Assembly: GCA_945865665.1 (NCBI GenBank)
Contig: CAMBEE010000002.1
Location: 121,961 to 185,960 of the forward strand
Direction of reading: 5' to 3'
Length of the DNA: 64,000 nt
Origin: an uncultured Clostridium sp.
GTDB lineage: Bacteria; Bacillota; Clostridia; TANB77; CAG-508
Each line of letters opens with the position of its first letter. The stretch's first letter is position 1. The notes under the pieces were generated by a model. The model did no database searches, had not been told where the DNA came from, and saw nothing but the letters and a program-made list of their open reading frames with translations. The translations under genes and the position numbers were made by a program. This document shows, in pieces, positions 8,069 to 16,751 of this stretch.

Positions 8069-9043
8069 ATGAAAAAGAGTATAAAAGGAGAAAGGGCTAT
8101 AACATTAATAGCGCTTATTATAACAATTATTATTTTATTAATTTTATCAGGAATTGCAATAGCAACATTAACAAATAGTGGGTTATTTGCAAAAAGCAAA
8201 GATGCAAAAAATAAATATTTAAATTCAGTTGATAAAGAAAATGAAGAACTTGCAACAATGAACAACTATATAACAAGTGGAAGAGGAGATACAAATAAAA
8301 TAAGTGATTTAATAGAAGAAGTAACATTTGAGATAAAAAATGTAACAGGAACCACTATTCAAGTACAAATAAATGCAAAGTCATCAAATTCAAGTGATGT
8401 AAGGGGATATTTTGTTTACAAAAATGGTGAAGTGGTAGCTGTTGGAGAAAGTAATTTAATAACAATTAAAAATTTGAATTTTAAAACAGAATATATAATT
8501 AAATGTGGAATTATAGACAAAAACGGAAAAATAAAAGAAAGTGGGGAAAGCAAAGCAACAACAGTAGAAGAAGAAATACTATATGACGGCCAGAAATTTC
8601 CTAGTCTAATCAGTGGATTTTCACCATTTAGAGGAGACATAACAACATATGAGGAAAGTAATGCATTTATAAAATATGATAATTTTTGTCAACTTAATGC
8701 AATGGATTCTTATGGAAGAGTAGGAGTAAACACAACAGACAAAATTAATTTAACTAATATACAAAAAATTGAAATAGACACATTATTGTACAACAATTAT
8801 GGCTCTTCATTTATTGGAACAGCATATTTAGGAATATATGATAAAAATGATAACACATTGGACTTTACAAAATTTATTAAATATTCAACAAATGCAACAT
8901 TAAACAATAGAGAAAGAAAGACATTAGAATTAGATGTATCAGATATAGAAGGCGAATATTATATAAAGGTAATATCACTTCATCCATCAAATGTAAGCTA
9001 TTACGCATTTTTTGTAGATATATATTCACTTAAATTAAAATAG
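8069..9043 (+). CDS. Pilin-like surface protein with fibronectin-III-type region
   Basis: A 324-residue protein with a GGGAGG site. A short basic leader (MKKSIKGER) is followed by AITLIALIITIIILLILSG, a type IV pilin-like hydrophobic helix, and by a charged helical stretch. Residues about 75-165 look like a fibronectin type III domain ending in ATTVEEE. The rest (about 170-324) is beta-rich and unrecognised. The usual Gly before the cleavage point and Glu at +5 are not clearly conserved (ER|AITLI), so processing by a prepilin peptidase is uncertain. Related N-termini occur at 10975 and 43564 with unrelated C-terminal parts, so this is a surface-display family with exchangeable heads. Confidence 0.75.
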   Translation: MKKSIKGERAITLIALIITIIILLILSGIAIATLTNSGLFAKSKDAKNKYLNSVDKENEELATMNNYITSGRGDTNKISDLIEEVTFEIKNVTGTTIQVQINAKSSNSSDVRGYFVYKNGEVVAVGESNLITIKNLNFKTEYIIKCGIIDKNGKIKESGESKATTVEEEILYDGQKFPSLISGFSPFRGDITTYEESNAFIKYDNFCQLNAMDSYGRVGVNTTDKINLTNIQKIEIDTLLYNNYGSSFIGTAYLGIYDKNDNTLDFTKFIKYSTNATLNNRERKTLELDVSDIEGEYYIKVISLHPSNVSYYAFFVDIYSLKLK

Positions 9044-9067
9044 AGAAAATACAACATAAAAAAATAA

Positions 9068-9108
9068 AAAGAGATAAGAAACTTTAAAAGTTTTTTATCT
9101 TTTTTTAA
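9068..9108 (+). terminator. Rho-independent terminator
   Basis: aaaaagagataagaaactt pairs with agttttttatcttttttt around 9068-9108. It ends in a T run directly after the pilin-like gene. Confidence 0.8.
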
Positions 9109-9232
9109 ACTCATAAACCTAAAATTCATTACATATATTTAACAAGAAAATAAAATCGAAATAAACATAAACTAAAAAATTTCAAGACTTTCAGATTTTT
9201 TAAAATCAAAACACAAGGAAGGAAGAAGAGGT

Positions 9233-10135
9233 ATGGAGAGAACAATGTCTGTGGAAGATAAAATAAAAAGAGCAGAAGAAATATATGCAAGACGACATGA
9301 AGGAACACAAAGAAGAACAACAACAGTGCCGATAAACAATAACAACAAAAAAGATGTAAAACTATTAAAAAAAATGATAATACAAATAGCAATAAGCCTC
9401 ATAATATATTTAATAATATATGCAATTCAAAACAACAATTACATATTCTCCGAAGAATTTTTAAAAAAAGCAAATGAACTTTTATCATATGATATAAACT
9501 TTGAACAAATGTATGAAAACATAAAGCAAAACATAGAAAGCAATATACAAAAAATAAAAGATAAACAAACAAATGATGGAGCAATAGGAGGGGCCAATGA
9601 AAATGAAATAGAAGAAAACAAAACTGAGGCAACAAGTACAGAAAATACAGAGAACATAGAAGATACAGCAACAGGTGAGAATAAGCCAAATGAAGAGCAA
9701 ACACAAACAGTATCACAAGAAGAACAAGACATAGCAAACATAAAGGCAACGACCACATTTATAAAACCAGTAGAGGGAACAATAAGCTCACAATTTGGAC
9801 AAAGAGAGCCAACAACAAGCACAGTACCAAAAAATCATACAGGTGTAGATATTGCTGCAAATATGGGAACAAAAATAGTAGCATCAACAGGGGGAGAAGT
9901 AGTACTAGCCTCAGAAGAAGGAGATTATGGAAAACATCTAAAAATACAAATTGGAGAAGTCAGTATAATATACGCCCATTGCAACAACTTATATGTAAAA
10001 CAAGGAGACACAATTAGTCAAGGACAAGAAATTGCAGAAGTAGGATCAACAGGAAACTCAACAGGACCACACCTACATTTTGAAATCAGGATATCAGAGA
10101 GAACAGTAGATCCACAAAAAATATTAGAACTATAA
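9233..10135 (+). CDS. spoIVFA: Sporulation protein SpoIVFA-like, M23 (LytM) domain membrane protein
   Basis: A 300-residue protein with a basic N-terminus, one membrane span at about 47-66, an acidic low-complexity linker (about 120-170) and a C-terminal LytM/M23 domain (about 175-300). The zinc-binding pattern is intact: His202 and Asp206 in HTGVDI, His249, and HLHFE at 280-284. The gene directly upstream of a SpoIVFB site-2 protease is typically spoIVFA, whose product holds SpoIVFB in the outer forespore membrane until signalled. The intact metal ligands suggest it could also cleave peptidoglycan; that is inference. A run of purine-rich AGGAAGGAAG serves the start. Confidence 0.8.
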   Translation: MERTMSVEDKIKRAEEIYARRHEGTQRRTTTVPINNNNKKDVKLLKKMIIQIAISLIIYLIIYAIQNNNYIFSEEFLKKANELLSYDINFEQMYENIKQNIESNIQKIKDKQTNDGAIGGANENEIEENKTEATSTENTENIEDTATGENKPNEEQTQTVSQEEQDIANIKATTTFIKPVEGTISSQFGQREPTTSTVPKNHTGVDIAANMGTKIVASTGGEVVLASEEGDYGKHLKIQIGEVSIIYAHCNNLYVKQGDTISQGQEIAEVGSTGNSTGPHLHFEIRISERTVDPQKILEL

Positions 10136-10233
10136 AACTTTTATACTAAAATTTACAAAGAAAATTTTAGAGCATACATAAAAATGAGTTTATAGGAGTG
10201 CATAAAACCTAAATAAAAATAAGGAAAAAGAAT

Positions 10234-10890
10234 ATGCGATTCAGAATTGATTTAAAAATATTTATCTTAATAATATTATTTTGGCTAACAAAACAAATAG
10301 AAATATATGCATATATAATGATATTTGCATTTATACATGAACTAGGACATCTTATTGCAGGAATAATAGTGGGAATGAAACCAGAAAAAATAGAAATTAT
10401 GCCATTTGGAGTATCAATATCATTTAAAATAAATACAAAAGAATACAATATAAAAATAAAAAGAGCAAACAAGCTAGAAATTAAAAAAATCATAGTTGCT
10501 TTAGCAGGGCCACTTACAAACTTTTTAATAATATTAATAGCAGGAAATTTAAAAATAGATATATTCAAAAGTCTTATAATAATTTACACAAATTTTTTAA
10601 TAATGATATTTAATTTATTACCAATTTACCCATTAGATGGTGGAAGAGTCTTAAATGGAATTTTATACATAATCTTCGGAAAAAGAAAAGCAGAAAAATA
10701 CACAAATATCATATCAAAAATAGCAGTAGCAGCAATTACAATAACATCAAGCATAGCAGTTTTATATATACACAATATAGCAATAATATTAATAGATATA
10801 TATTTATGGTACTTAATAATAAAAGAAGATACAAAATATAATAAGAGACAAGAGATTTACAAAAAACTACTTGAAAATAACACAATTTAA
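10234..10890 (+). CDS. spoIVFB: Sporulation site-2 metalloprotease SpoIVFB
   Basis: A 218-residue polytopic membrane protein of the M50 family. HELGH at residues 35-39 and LPIYPLDGGR with Asp135 supply the zinc ligands inside membrane spans. In Bacillus, SpoIVFB cleaves pro-SigmaK in the mother cell. The protein is short, as expected for the SpoIVFB group without a CBS domain of normal size. It follows the SpoIVFA-like gene by about 100 bases on the same strand, which supports the pairing. The presence of the pair indicates an endospore former. Confidence 0.88.
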   Translation: MRFRIDLKIFILIILFWLTKQIEIYAYIMIFAFIHELGHLIAGIIVGMKPEKIEIMPFGVSISFKINTKEYNIKIKRANKLEIKKIIVALAGPLTNFLIILIAGNLKIDIFKSLIIIYTNFLIMIFNLLPIYPLDGGRVLNGILYIIFGKRKAEKYTNIISKIAVAAITITSSIAVLYIHNIAIILIDIYLWYLIIKEDTKYNKRQEIYKKLLENNTI

Positions 10891-10974
10891 TAGTAAACTA
10901 TACTAAAGAAAATGTTACTGTTTAAAGTTTTTATAAATATTAATAGTAACAAGAAAAAGTAGGAGAATCTAAAG

Positions 10975-12690
10975 ATGAAAAATATGATAAAAAAAGAAAG
11001 CGGTGTTACAATGGTAGCACTAATAATAACAGTAATAATTTTGCTAATATTAACAAGTATGTTAGTATATAACGCAACAGATAGTGTGCACATAAAAGCA
11101 TTAACAAATTTATACAATGATGTAGAACTTTTAAGAGAAAAAGTATCAGAATATTACAATGAATATGGAAAAATACCAGCAAAAGTAAAATACACAATAA
11201 AATACACAAATACAGATGAATTATCAAATGTATTAAGTTCAAAAAATGATACAGGAGACTTTTATGTAATAGACCTAGAAGCAATGAAAGGAATAACTTT
11301 AAATTATGGTAAGGACTACGAAAAAATAAAAAGTGATGAACAAAATGCAGACAAATATACAGACATATATATAATAAACGAAAATAGTCAAAATATATTT
11401 TATGTACAAGGAATAGAAATAACACAAAACAATACAACAAAAACCTATTACACAGACTATACAGAACCAGACGAAACAACAGTGGATTTAAGATATATTG
11501 ATGGAATACTAATACCAGAAAATTACTATTATATAGGAACAACAAAAGACGAAAGTGGAAACGAAAGCTTAGTAATATCAAACAATAAGGAAGATGAAGT
11601 TAACACAACAAGAACAAATCAATATATATGGACAAAACAAATTTCAGAAATAGAACAAAAGCCATCAAGTGTAACACTAGAAGAGAAACAAAAAGAAGAT
11701 GAATTTATAAAAAGTGTAAACACATATAAAGGATATTTTAAAAACTCAGAGGGAAAAGTACAATATGTCAAAATTGATGAAGCAAAATGGTCAGAAGCAT
11801 ATACAAAAGACACACAATATACAGACTCAAAAGGTGACACGATAACAATACCAAAAGACTGTAAAATAAGCTTAGCACCAACAATGAATATTGTAAGCCA
11901 AGGGCTTGTAATAAAAGACAAAAATGAAAATGAATGGGTGTGGATTTCAATACCCGAAAAAATATTTAAAACAGCCAGAGCTGATACAGACTATGACAAT
12001 ATAAAAGCAGATTTAATAGAATATGCAAAAGATTATAGAAAAGGCGGAAGTACACAAGAATTAGAATGGGAAGATAAGTGGTATGATGGATGCGGAATAA
12101 AAGATGCAGACACATACACAGAAAAATATAACCAGATGCTATCAAGTATATATTCTAATTATGGTTTTTGGATAGGAAGATATGAAGTAGGAGATAGTGT
12201 TGCAACCAAAAATAATATGAACAGAACAATAGAAACTGGAACAACTAATAAAGCAGTTATTCAAGCAGAACAAAAACCATATAATTATATTACAGTAGAA
12301 CAAGCACAAGAAAAATCAAATAATCTAGCAATATCAGAAAAAACCGGAAGTTTAATGTACGGAATTCAATGGGACTTGGTATGTAAGTTCATAGAAAAAA
12401 ATGCTGGATTGAAATATGAAGACATAGCCACAGACAGTACAGGCTATGGAAACTATAAACAACTTCAAGCAACAGGAATATCAGAAGAATCAAAAATATT
12501 GAATATATATGATTTTGCAGGAAACGAATTAGAATGGACATTAGAATGTGCTAGCGATTCTAATAGTTATAGTGTTTATAGAGGCGGAAATATAGTAAAT
12601 CCTGAAAACACATATGCAATGTCATATAGATCAAGCACTGAAAAAACAAATAAAAATATAAATATCTCTTTTAGAGTAACATTATTTTAA
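10975..12690 (+). CDS. Pilin-like surface protein with formylglycine-generating-enzyme (C-type-lectin fold) domain
   Basis: A 571-residue protein with a GTAGGAG site. The basic leader MKNMIKKESG is followed by VTMVALIITVIILLILTS, a type IV pilin-like helix. A long middle region holds a coiled segment and beta-rich parts. The C-terminal 200 residues contain FWIGRYEVGDS, YDFAGNELEWT, VYRGGN and a final ISFRVTLF. This is the pattern of the FGE-sulfatase/SUMF1 fold, used both in formylglycine enzymes and as C-type-lectin-like binding heads. The formylglycine-enzyme cysteines are not evident, so a binding role is more likely. The same fold is used by targets of diversity-generating retroelements, but no reverse transcriptase lies in this window. 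Confidence 0.75.
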   Translation: MKNMIKKESGVTMVALIITVIILLILTSMLVYNATDSVHIKALTNLYNDVELLREKVSEYYNEYGKIPAKVKYTIKYTNTDELSNVLSSKNDTGDFYVIDLEAMKGITLNYGKDYEKIKSDEQNADKYTDIYIINENSQNIFYVQGIEITQNNTTKTYYTDYTEPDETTVDLRYIDGILIPENYYYIGTTKDESGNESLVISNNKEDEVNTTRTNQYIWTKQISEIEQKPSSVTLEEKQKEDEFIKSVNTYKGYFKNSEGKVQYVKIDEAKWSEAYTKDTQYTDSKGDTITIPKDCKISLAPTMNIVSQGLVIKDKNENEWVWISIPEKIFKTARADTDYDNIKADLIEYAKDYRKGGSTQELEWEDKWYDGCGIKDADTYTEKYNQMLSSIYSNYGFWIGRYEVGDSVATKNNMNRTIETGTTNKAVIQAEQKPYNYITVEQAQEKSNNLAISEKTGSLMYGIQWDLVCKFIEKNAGLKYEDIATDSTGYGNYKQLQATGISEESKILNIYDFAGNELEWTLECASDSNSYSVYRGGNIVNPENTYAMSYRSSTEKTNKNINISFRVTLF

Positions 12691-12702
12691 AAATAATAGT
12701 AA

Positions 12703-12741
12703 AAAAACATACTTTATTTAAAATTATAGAGTATGTTTTTC
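12703..12741 (+). terminator. Rho-independent terminator
   Basis: aaaaacatact (12703-12713) pairs with agtatgttttt (12730-12740), downstream of the pilin/FGE gene. Confidence 0.75.
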
Positions 12742-12786
12742 TGCTTGATATCAACAATAAATAATTATTAAAAGTCCACAAATACA

Positions 12787-12815
12787 TTGACTTTTTAAGA
12801 AAATCGTTGTATTAT
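12787..12815 (+). promoter_or_regulatory. Sigma-A-type promoter of minD operon
   Basis: TTGACT (12787-12792), a 17-base spacer and TATTAT (12810-12815) lie about 45 bases before the minD start codon. Confidence 0.75.
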
Positions 12816-12861
12816 ATATACATAAAAAATGAGTGTTTTTAAAATCCTAAGGAGGAAAGAT

Positions 12862-13653
12862 ATGGGAGAAGTAATAGTTATAACATCAGGAAAAGGTGGA
12901 GTAGGAAAAACAACAACAACAGCAAATTTAGGTTCAAGCCTAGCAGTAGAAGGAAAAAAAGTATGTTTAATAGATACAGACATAGGACTAAGAAACTTAG
13001 ACGTTGTAATGGGACTAGAAAACAGAATAGTATATGACATAGTAGATGTTGTAGAAAAAAAATGCAAACTAAGACAAGCCCTAATAAAAGATAAAAGATT
13101 CAAAGAACTATACCTACTACCAGCTGCACAAACAAGAGATAAAAGCGCCGTAAATGAAGAACAAATGAAAGAACTAACAGATAAACTAAAAGAAGAATTT
13201 GACTATATACTAATAGACTGCCCAGCAGGAATAGAACAAGGATTTAAAAATGCTATTGCAGGAGCAGATAGAGCAATAGTAGTAACAACAGCAGAAATAT
13301 CAGCAATAAGAGACGCAGACAGAATAATAGGACTATTAGAATCATCAGAAATAAAAAATCCAGAATTAGTAATAAACAGAATAAGACCTAATATGGTTAG
13401 AAGAGGCGAGATGATGGATGTTGACGACATAGTAGATTTATTATCAATAGACCTAATAGGTGTCGTACCAGACGATGAATACATAATAACACAAACAAAC
13501 AAAGGTGAACCAGTAATACAAAATAAAAGAGCACCATCAGGAAAAGCATATATGGAAATTGCAAAAAGAGTATTAGGAGAAAAAATAGAAATAACAATAC
13601 CTGGTAGAGAAAAAGGACTTTGGGCAAAAATAAAAAGATTATTCAAAAAATAA
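12862..13653 (+). CDS. minD: Septum site-determining ATPase MinD
   Basis: ATG 12862 is chosen over an upstream in-frame ATG because CTAAGGAGG lies just before it and the protein then begins as MinD does. The 263 residues include the deviant Walker A GKGGVGKT (10-17), the DTDIGLRNLD switch region and DCPAG Walker B. A basic amphipathic C-terminal helix (GLWAKIKRLF) would bind the membrane in its ATP form. It positions division at midcell together with MinE, encoded next. No MinC lies downstream here; in clostridia minC is often upstream or elsewhere. Confidence 0.96.
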   Translation: MGEVIVITSGKGGVGKTTTTANLGSSLAVEGKKVCLIDTDIGLRNLDVVMGLENRIVYDIVDVVEKKCKLRQALIKDKRFKELYLLPAAQTRDKSAVNEEQMKELTDKLKEEFDYILIDCPAGIEQGFKNAIAGADRAIVVTTAEISAIRDADRIIGLLESSEIKNPELVINRIRPNMVRRGEMMDVDDIVDLLSIDLIGVVPDDEYIITQTNKGEPVIQNKRAPSGKAYMEIAKRVLGEKIEITIPGREKGLWAKIKRLFKK

Positions 13654-13682
13654 GATATAAGCAAGTGGAGGGATAGGAAAAA

Positions 13683-14342
13683 ATGTTTGAAAACATAGTA
13701 AACTTTTTTAAAAGTATAGGCAAGAAAGAAGAAAAAAAACAAGTACAAGAAAATTCAAAAGAAGCTGCAAAAGAAAGATTACATTTAGTTTTAATGCAAG
13801 ACAGAGCAAATGTATCAGCAGACTTTTTGGAACTTATGAAACAAGAAATAATTGATGTAATAAAAAAATATATAGAAGTTGACGAAAAAGAAATTGACGT
13901 TAGATTAACAAACAAAGAAAACGAAGATGGAACAAATGGAGCTCCAGCACTATATGCAAACATTCCTATTCTTAATATAAAAAATGACGCCAGAAAAATA
14001 GGCAAAAAAGAAGTTGAAGAGAAACAAGAAAATAAGGAAAATGCTAAAAAAGAAGAAATAACTGAAGTAAAACAAGAAGAAGCAAAAGCAAAATCAGAAA
14101 AAATAATTGAAGAAGATAAAAAAGAAAAGCCAGAAAAAGACGATAAAAAACAGGCTGAAAAGAAAGAAACAAAAAATAAAAATGACCGAGAAACAGCTGT
14201 AAATGAAGAACAAGATAAGAATAAAGAAGAAAATGAAAAAGAAAATAACGAAGATAGTGAAAAACAAGAAACAGCTAAAGAAGTTATAAAAGAAGTAATT
14301 GAAAAAATAGAAGATACAAAAACAGTTAAATCAAAAAAATAA
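13683..14342 (+). CDS. minE: MinE with a long charged C-terminal extension
   Basis: The first ~95 residues match MinE: an N-terminal amphipathic segment (MFENIVNFFKSIG), the KERLHLVLMQDRA MinD-binding region at about 31-45, and the dimerisation part up to NIPILNIK. Normal MinE has about 85-95 residues, but this product has 219. The last ~115 are almost wholly Lys, Glu, Asp and Asn and look disordered. The frame is continuous and composition does not change, so the tail is probably real. MinE stimulates MinD ATPase and clears it from midcell. The gene follows minD by 29 bases and precedes rodA by 20, so the three form an operon. Confidence 0.9.
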   Translation: MFENIVNFFKSIGKKEEKKQVQENSKEAAKERLHLVLMQDRANVSADFLELMKQEIIDVIKKYIEVDEKEIDVRLTNKENEDGTNGAPALYANIPILNIKNDARKIGKKEVEEKQENKENAKKEEITEVKQEEAKAKSEKIIEEDKKEKPEKDDKKQAEKKETKNKNDRETAVNEEQDKNKEENEKENNEDSEKQETAKEVIKEVIEKIEDTKTVKSKK

Positions 14343-14362
14343 AAAAGAAAAAGAGTGATTTA

Positions 14363-15470
14363 ATGAGAAGAAATGAATATAAAAACATAGAATGGGGACT
14401 ATTAATAGTAGCAATTATTCTATCAATAATAGGAGTAATTGCACTATTTTCAGCCACACAAGAGACAGAATATGACGAATTTAAAAAACAAATAATATGG
14501 CTAGTAATAAGCCTTGTAATAATGGTAATAGTAACACTAATAAACTATGAGACATTGGTAAAACTATCACCAATTTTTTATGGAATATCCATCATTCTGC
14601 TAATAGCAGTATTATTTACAAAACCAATAAATGGAGCAACAAGCTGGTTTGATATAGGAGGATTTTCACTCCAACCATCAGAGTTTGCAAAAGTAGCAGT
14701 TATATTATTTTTAGCATTTATAATATCCAAAATACAAGAAAGATATGCAGACGATATAAACAAACCAACAAGGCTATTAATAATATTTGCTGCGGTAGCA
14801 GTACCATTATTATTAATAATAAAACAACCGGATTATGGAACAGCAATGGCCTTTTGCGTAGCACTAGCTATGATATTATTCACATCAGGACTAGACAAAA
14901 AATACATAATAGGAGCATTGTTAATTGCATGCATTTCACTACCAATACTATATAACTTTATATTGCCAGACCATGCAAAAAAAAGAATTGATATATTTTT
15001 AAACCCAGAATCTGACCCACGTGGAAGCGGATACAATATAATACAATCAAAGTTAGCTATAGGAGCAGGACAATTAACAGGAATGGGACTATTAAAAGGA
15101 AACCAAACACAACTTGGATATTTATACCCAAAAACAACAGACTTTATTTTTTCCGTAATTAGCGAAGAAATGGGATTTATAGTTGCACGGTACAATTATA
15201 GTATTATATGTATTTTTGGTAACAAAATCGATTTATATAGCAAAGACAGCTAAAAACACAACAGGTTCAATAATTGCTTCTGGAATAGCCGGAGTATTTT
15301 TATTCCATATGGCAGAAAATATTGGAATGGTAATGGGACTATTGCCAATTACAGGTGTACCATTATTATTTGTAAGTTACGGTGGAAGCTCAATGATAAC
15401 AAGTTATATACTAATAGGAATTCTATTAAACATTAGTAGCAAAAGACAGAAAACAATATTTGTAAAATAA
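14363..15470 (+). CDS. rodA: RodA/FtsW-type peptidoglycan polymerase, reading frame broken by +1 shift at CGG
   Basis: A polytopic SEDS-family glycosyltransferase. Frame one (14363-15253) gives the N-terminal spans, FDIGGFSLQPSEFAK and SEEMGFIVA. The remainder (FLVTKSIYIAKTAKN to LLPITGVPLLFVSYGGSS) is in the next frame, up to 15470. Skipping a single C at 15188, within the in-frame codon CGG (gca-cgg-tac becoming gca-ggt-aca), restores a complete ~368-residue RodA. No homopolymer lies at the site. It could be a mutation, an assembly error or programmed +1 frameshifting. The protein would polymerise glycan strands for cell elongation with a class B PBP. It lies in the min operon. Confidence 0.85.
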
Positions 15471-15477
15471 TGTGGAT

Positions 15478-15599
15478 TGAGGGACGTTCCTTTTTTTCCC
15501 TTTTTGCAGGGATTAAGGGACAGTGCTTTAATCCCATTTTTTCAGGAGAAAATTTGGAACCAATAGGGGACATTCTTAATTGAGTCCACATTTGTTCAA
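15478..15599. repeat. Cluster of GGGAC-core palindromic repeats
   Basis: It holds a first arm with gagggacgttcc, then a hairpin gggattaa (15509-15516)/ttaatccc (15528-15535) enclosing gggacagtgc. A further arm aaccaataggggacattctta follows at about 15558-15578, closely related to the palindrome at 2584. All lie between rodA and dus. Confidence 0.7.
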
Positions 15600-15618
15600 C
15601 TGTTTTATTGGAGGAAGT

Positions 15619-16590
15619 ATGTATTTAAAAAAATTAAAAATAGGAAATGTAGAATTAGAAAATAATTTAATACTAGCGCCAATGGCAGGAGTAACAGACC
15701 TACCATTTAGAAAAATATGCAAAGAATTTGGACCAGGACTGGTATGCACAGAAATGGTAAGTAGCAAAGCAATATTTCACGACGATTCAAAAACAAAATT
15801 ACTAATGAATACAGAAGGAGAAAAAAGACCAATAAGTATGCAAATATTTGGTAGTGATGAAGAAACAATGGGATATGCAGCAGAATATGTATCAGAATTA
15901 GCTGATATAGTAGATATAAATATGGGATGCCCCGCACCAAAAGTAGTAAAAAACGGTGATGGAAGCAAACTTTTACTAGACATAGAACAAGCAGAAAAAG
16001 TAATAAAATCAGTTGTAAAAAACTCAACTAAACCTGTAACTTTAAAAATTAGAAAAGGCTGGGACTACGAACATATTGTAGCAGTTGATTTTGCAAAAAT
16101 GGCAGAAAAAGCTGGAGTATCAGCAATAACAATTCATGGAAGAACCAGAACAGAAATGTATTCAGGTAAAGCAGATTTAGACATTATTAAAAAAGTAAAA
16201 GAAGCGGTAAGCATTCCAGTAATGGGAAATGGAGACATAGTCGATGAAGAATCAGCATTAAAAATGTTTGAATACACAGGTGTAGATGGAATTATGATAG
16301 GCCGTGGAACATTTGGAAATCCTTGGATATTTGCAAAAATAAAACATTTTTTAGAAACAGGAGAAAAGTTGCCTAAAGTATCAAATGAGGAAAAACTCAA
16401 AGTAATAAAAGAGCAAATTAAATTAGAACTAAAAAACAAACCTGAAGTAACAGCCATTAGAGAAATGAGAAAACACATTGCTTGGTATACTAAAAATATG
16501 CCAAATTCTAGTGAATTTAGATGTGAAATTAATAAAATTGAAGATAAAGATTTGTTGATGAAAACAGTTGAGGATTACTTTTTACTATAA
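15619..16590 (+). CDS. dus: tRNA-dihydrouridine synthase
   Basis: Start ATG 15619 follows GGAGG at 15610-15614. The 323-residue flavoprotein has the DUS signatures MAGVTDLPFR near 22-31, the catalytic-cysteine motif NMGCPAPKV, TLKIRKGW, ITIHGRTR, and the FMN-phosphate loop GNGDI / GIMIGRG. It reduces uridines in the D-loop of tRNAs using NADPH. In Firmicutes this subgroup is usually called DusB. It stands downstream of the rodA operon but behind a cluster of palindromes, so it is probably transcribed separately. Confidence 0.93.
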   Translation: MYLKKLKIGNVELENNLILAPMAGVTDLPFRKICKEFGPGLVCTEMVSSKAIFHDDSKTKLLMNTEGEKRPISMQIFGSDEETMGYAAEYVSELADIVDINMGCPAPKVVKNGDGSKLLLDIEQAEKVIKSVVKNSTKPVTLKIRKGWDYEHIVAVDFAKMAEKAGVSAITIHGRTRTEMYSGKADLDIIKKVKEAVSIPVMGNGDIVDEESALKMFEYTGVDGIMIGRGTFGNPWIFAKIKHFLETGEKLPKVSNEEKLKVIKEQIKLELKNKPEVTAIREMRKHIAWYTKNMPNSSEFRCEINKIEDKDLLMKTVEDYFLL

Positions 16591-16702
16591 ATAGAATTTG
16601 GTGATATAACACAAAAAGAAATGTGATAATATATAATATTAAAAACAAAAATAAAGTCAAAATTTGCGACGAAAACAAGCAAAAACTAAACATTAAAAAC
16701 AA

Positions 16703-16751
16703 AAAAGCCTAATAAAAATTAATAAGAAAAATTTTTAGGAGGCTTTTAATT
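16703..16751 (+). promoter_or_regulatory. Hairpin sequestering the Shine-Dalgarno of the next gene
   Basis: aaaagcct + taaaaatt (16703-16720) pairs with aattttta + aggctttt (16730-16747), leaving a small mismatch opposite GG. The AGGAGG site lies in the 3' arm and the ATG follows five bases later. It may act as an attenuator or translational switch. Confidence 0.6.

Noticed and set aside
12691..12861. Template repeat of a diversity-generating retroelement after the FGE-domain gene
   Set aside because: No repeat of the gene's 3' end and no reverse transcriptase nearby.
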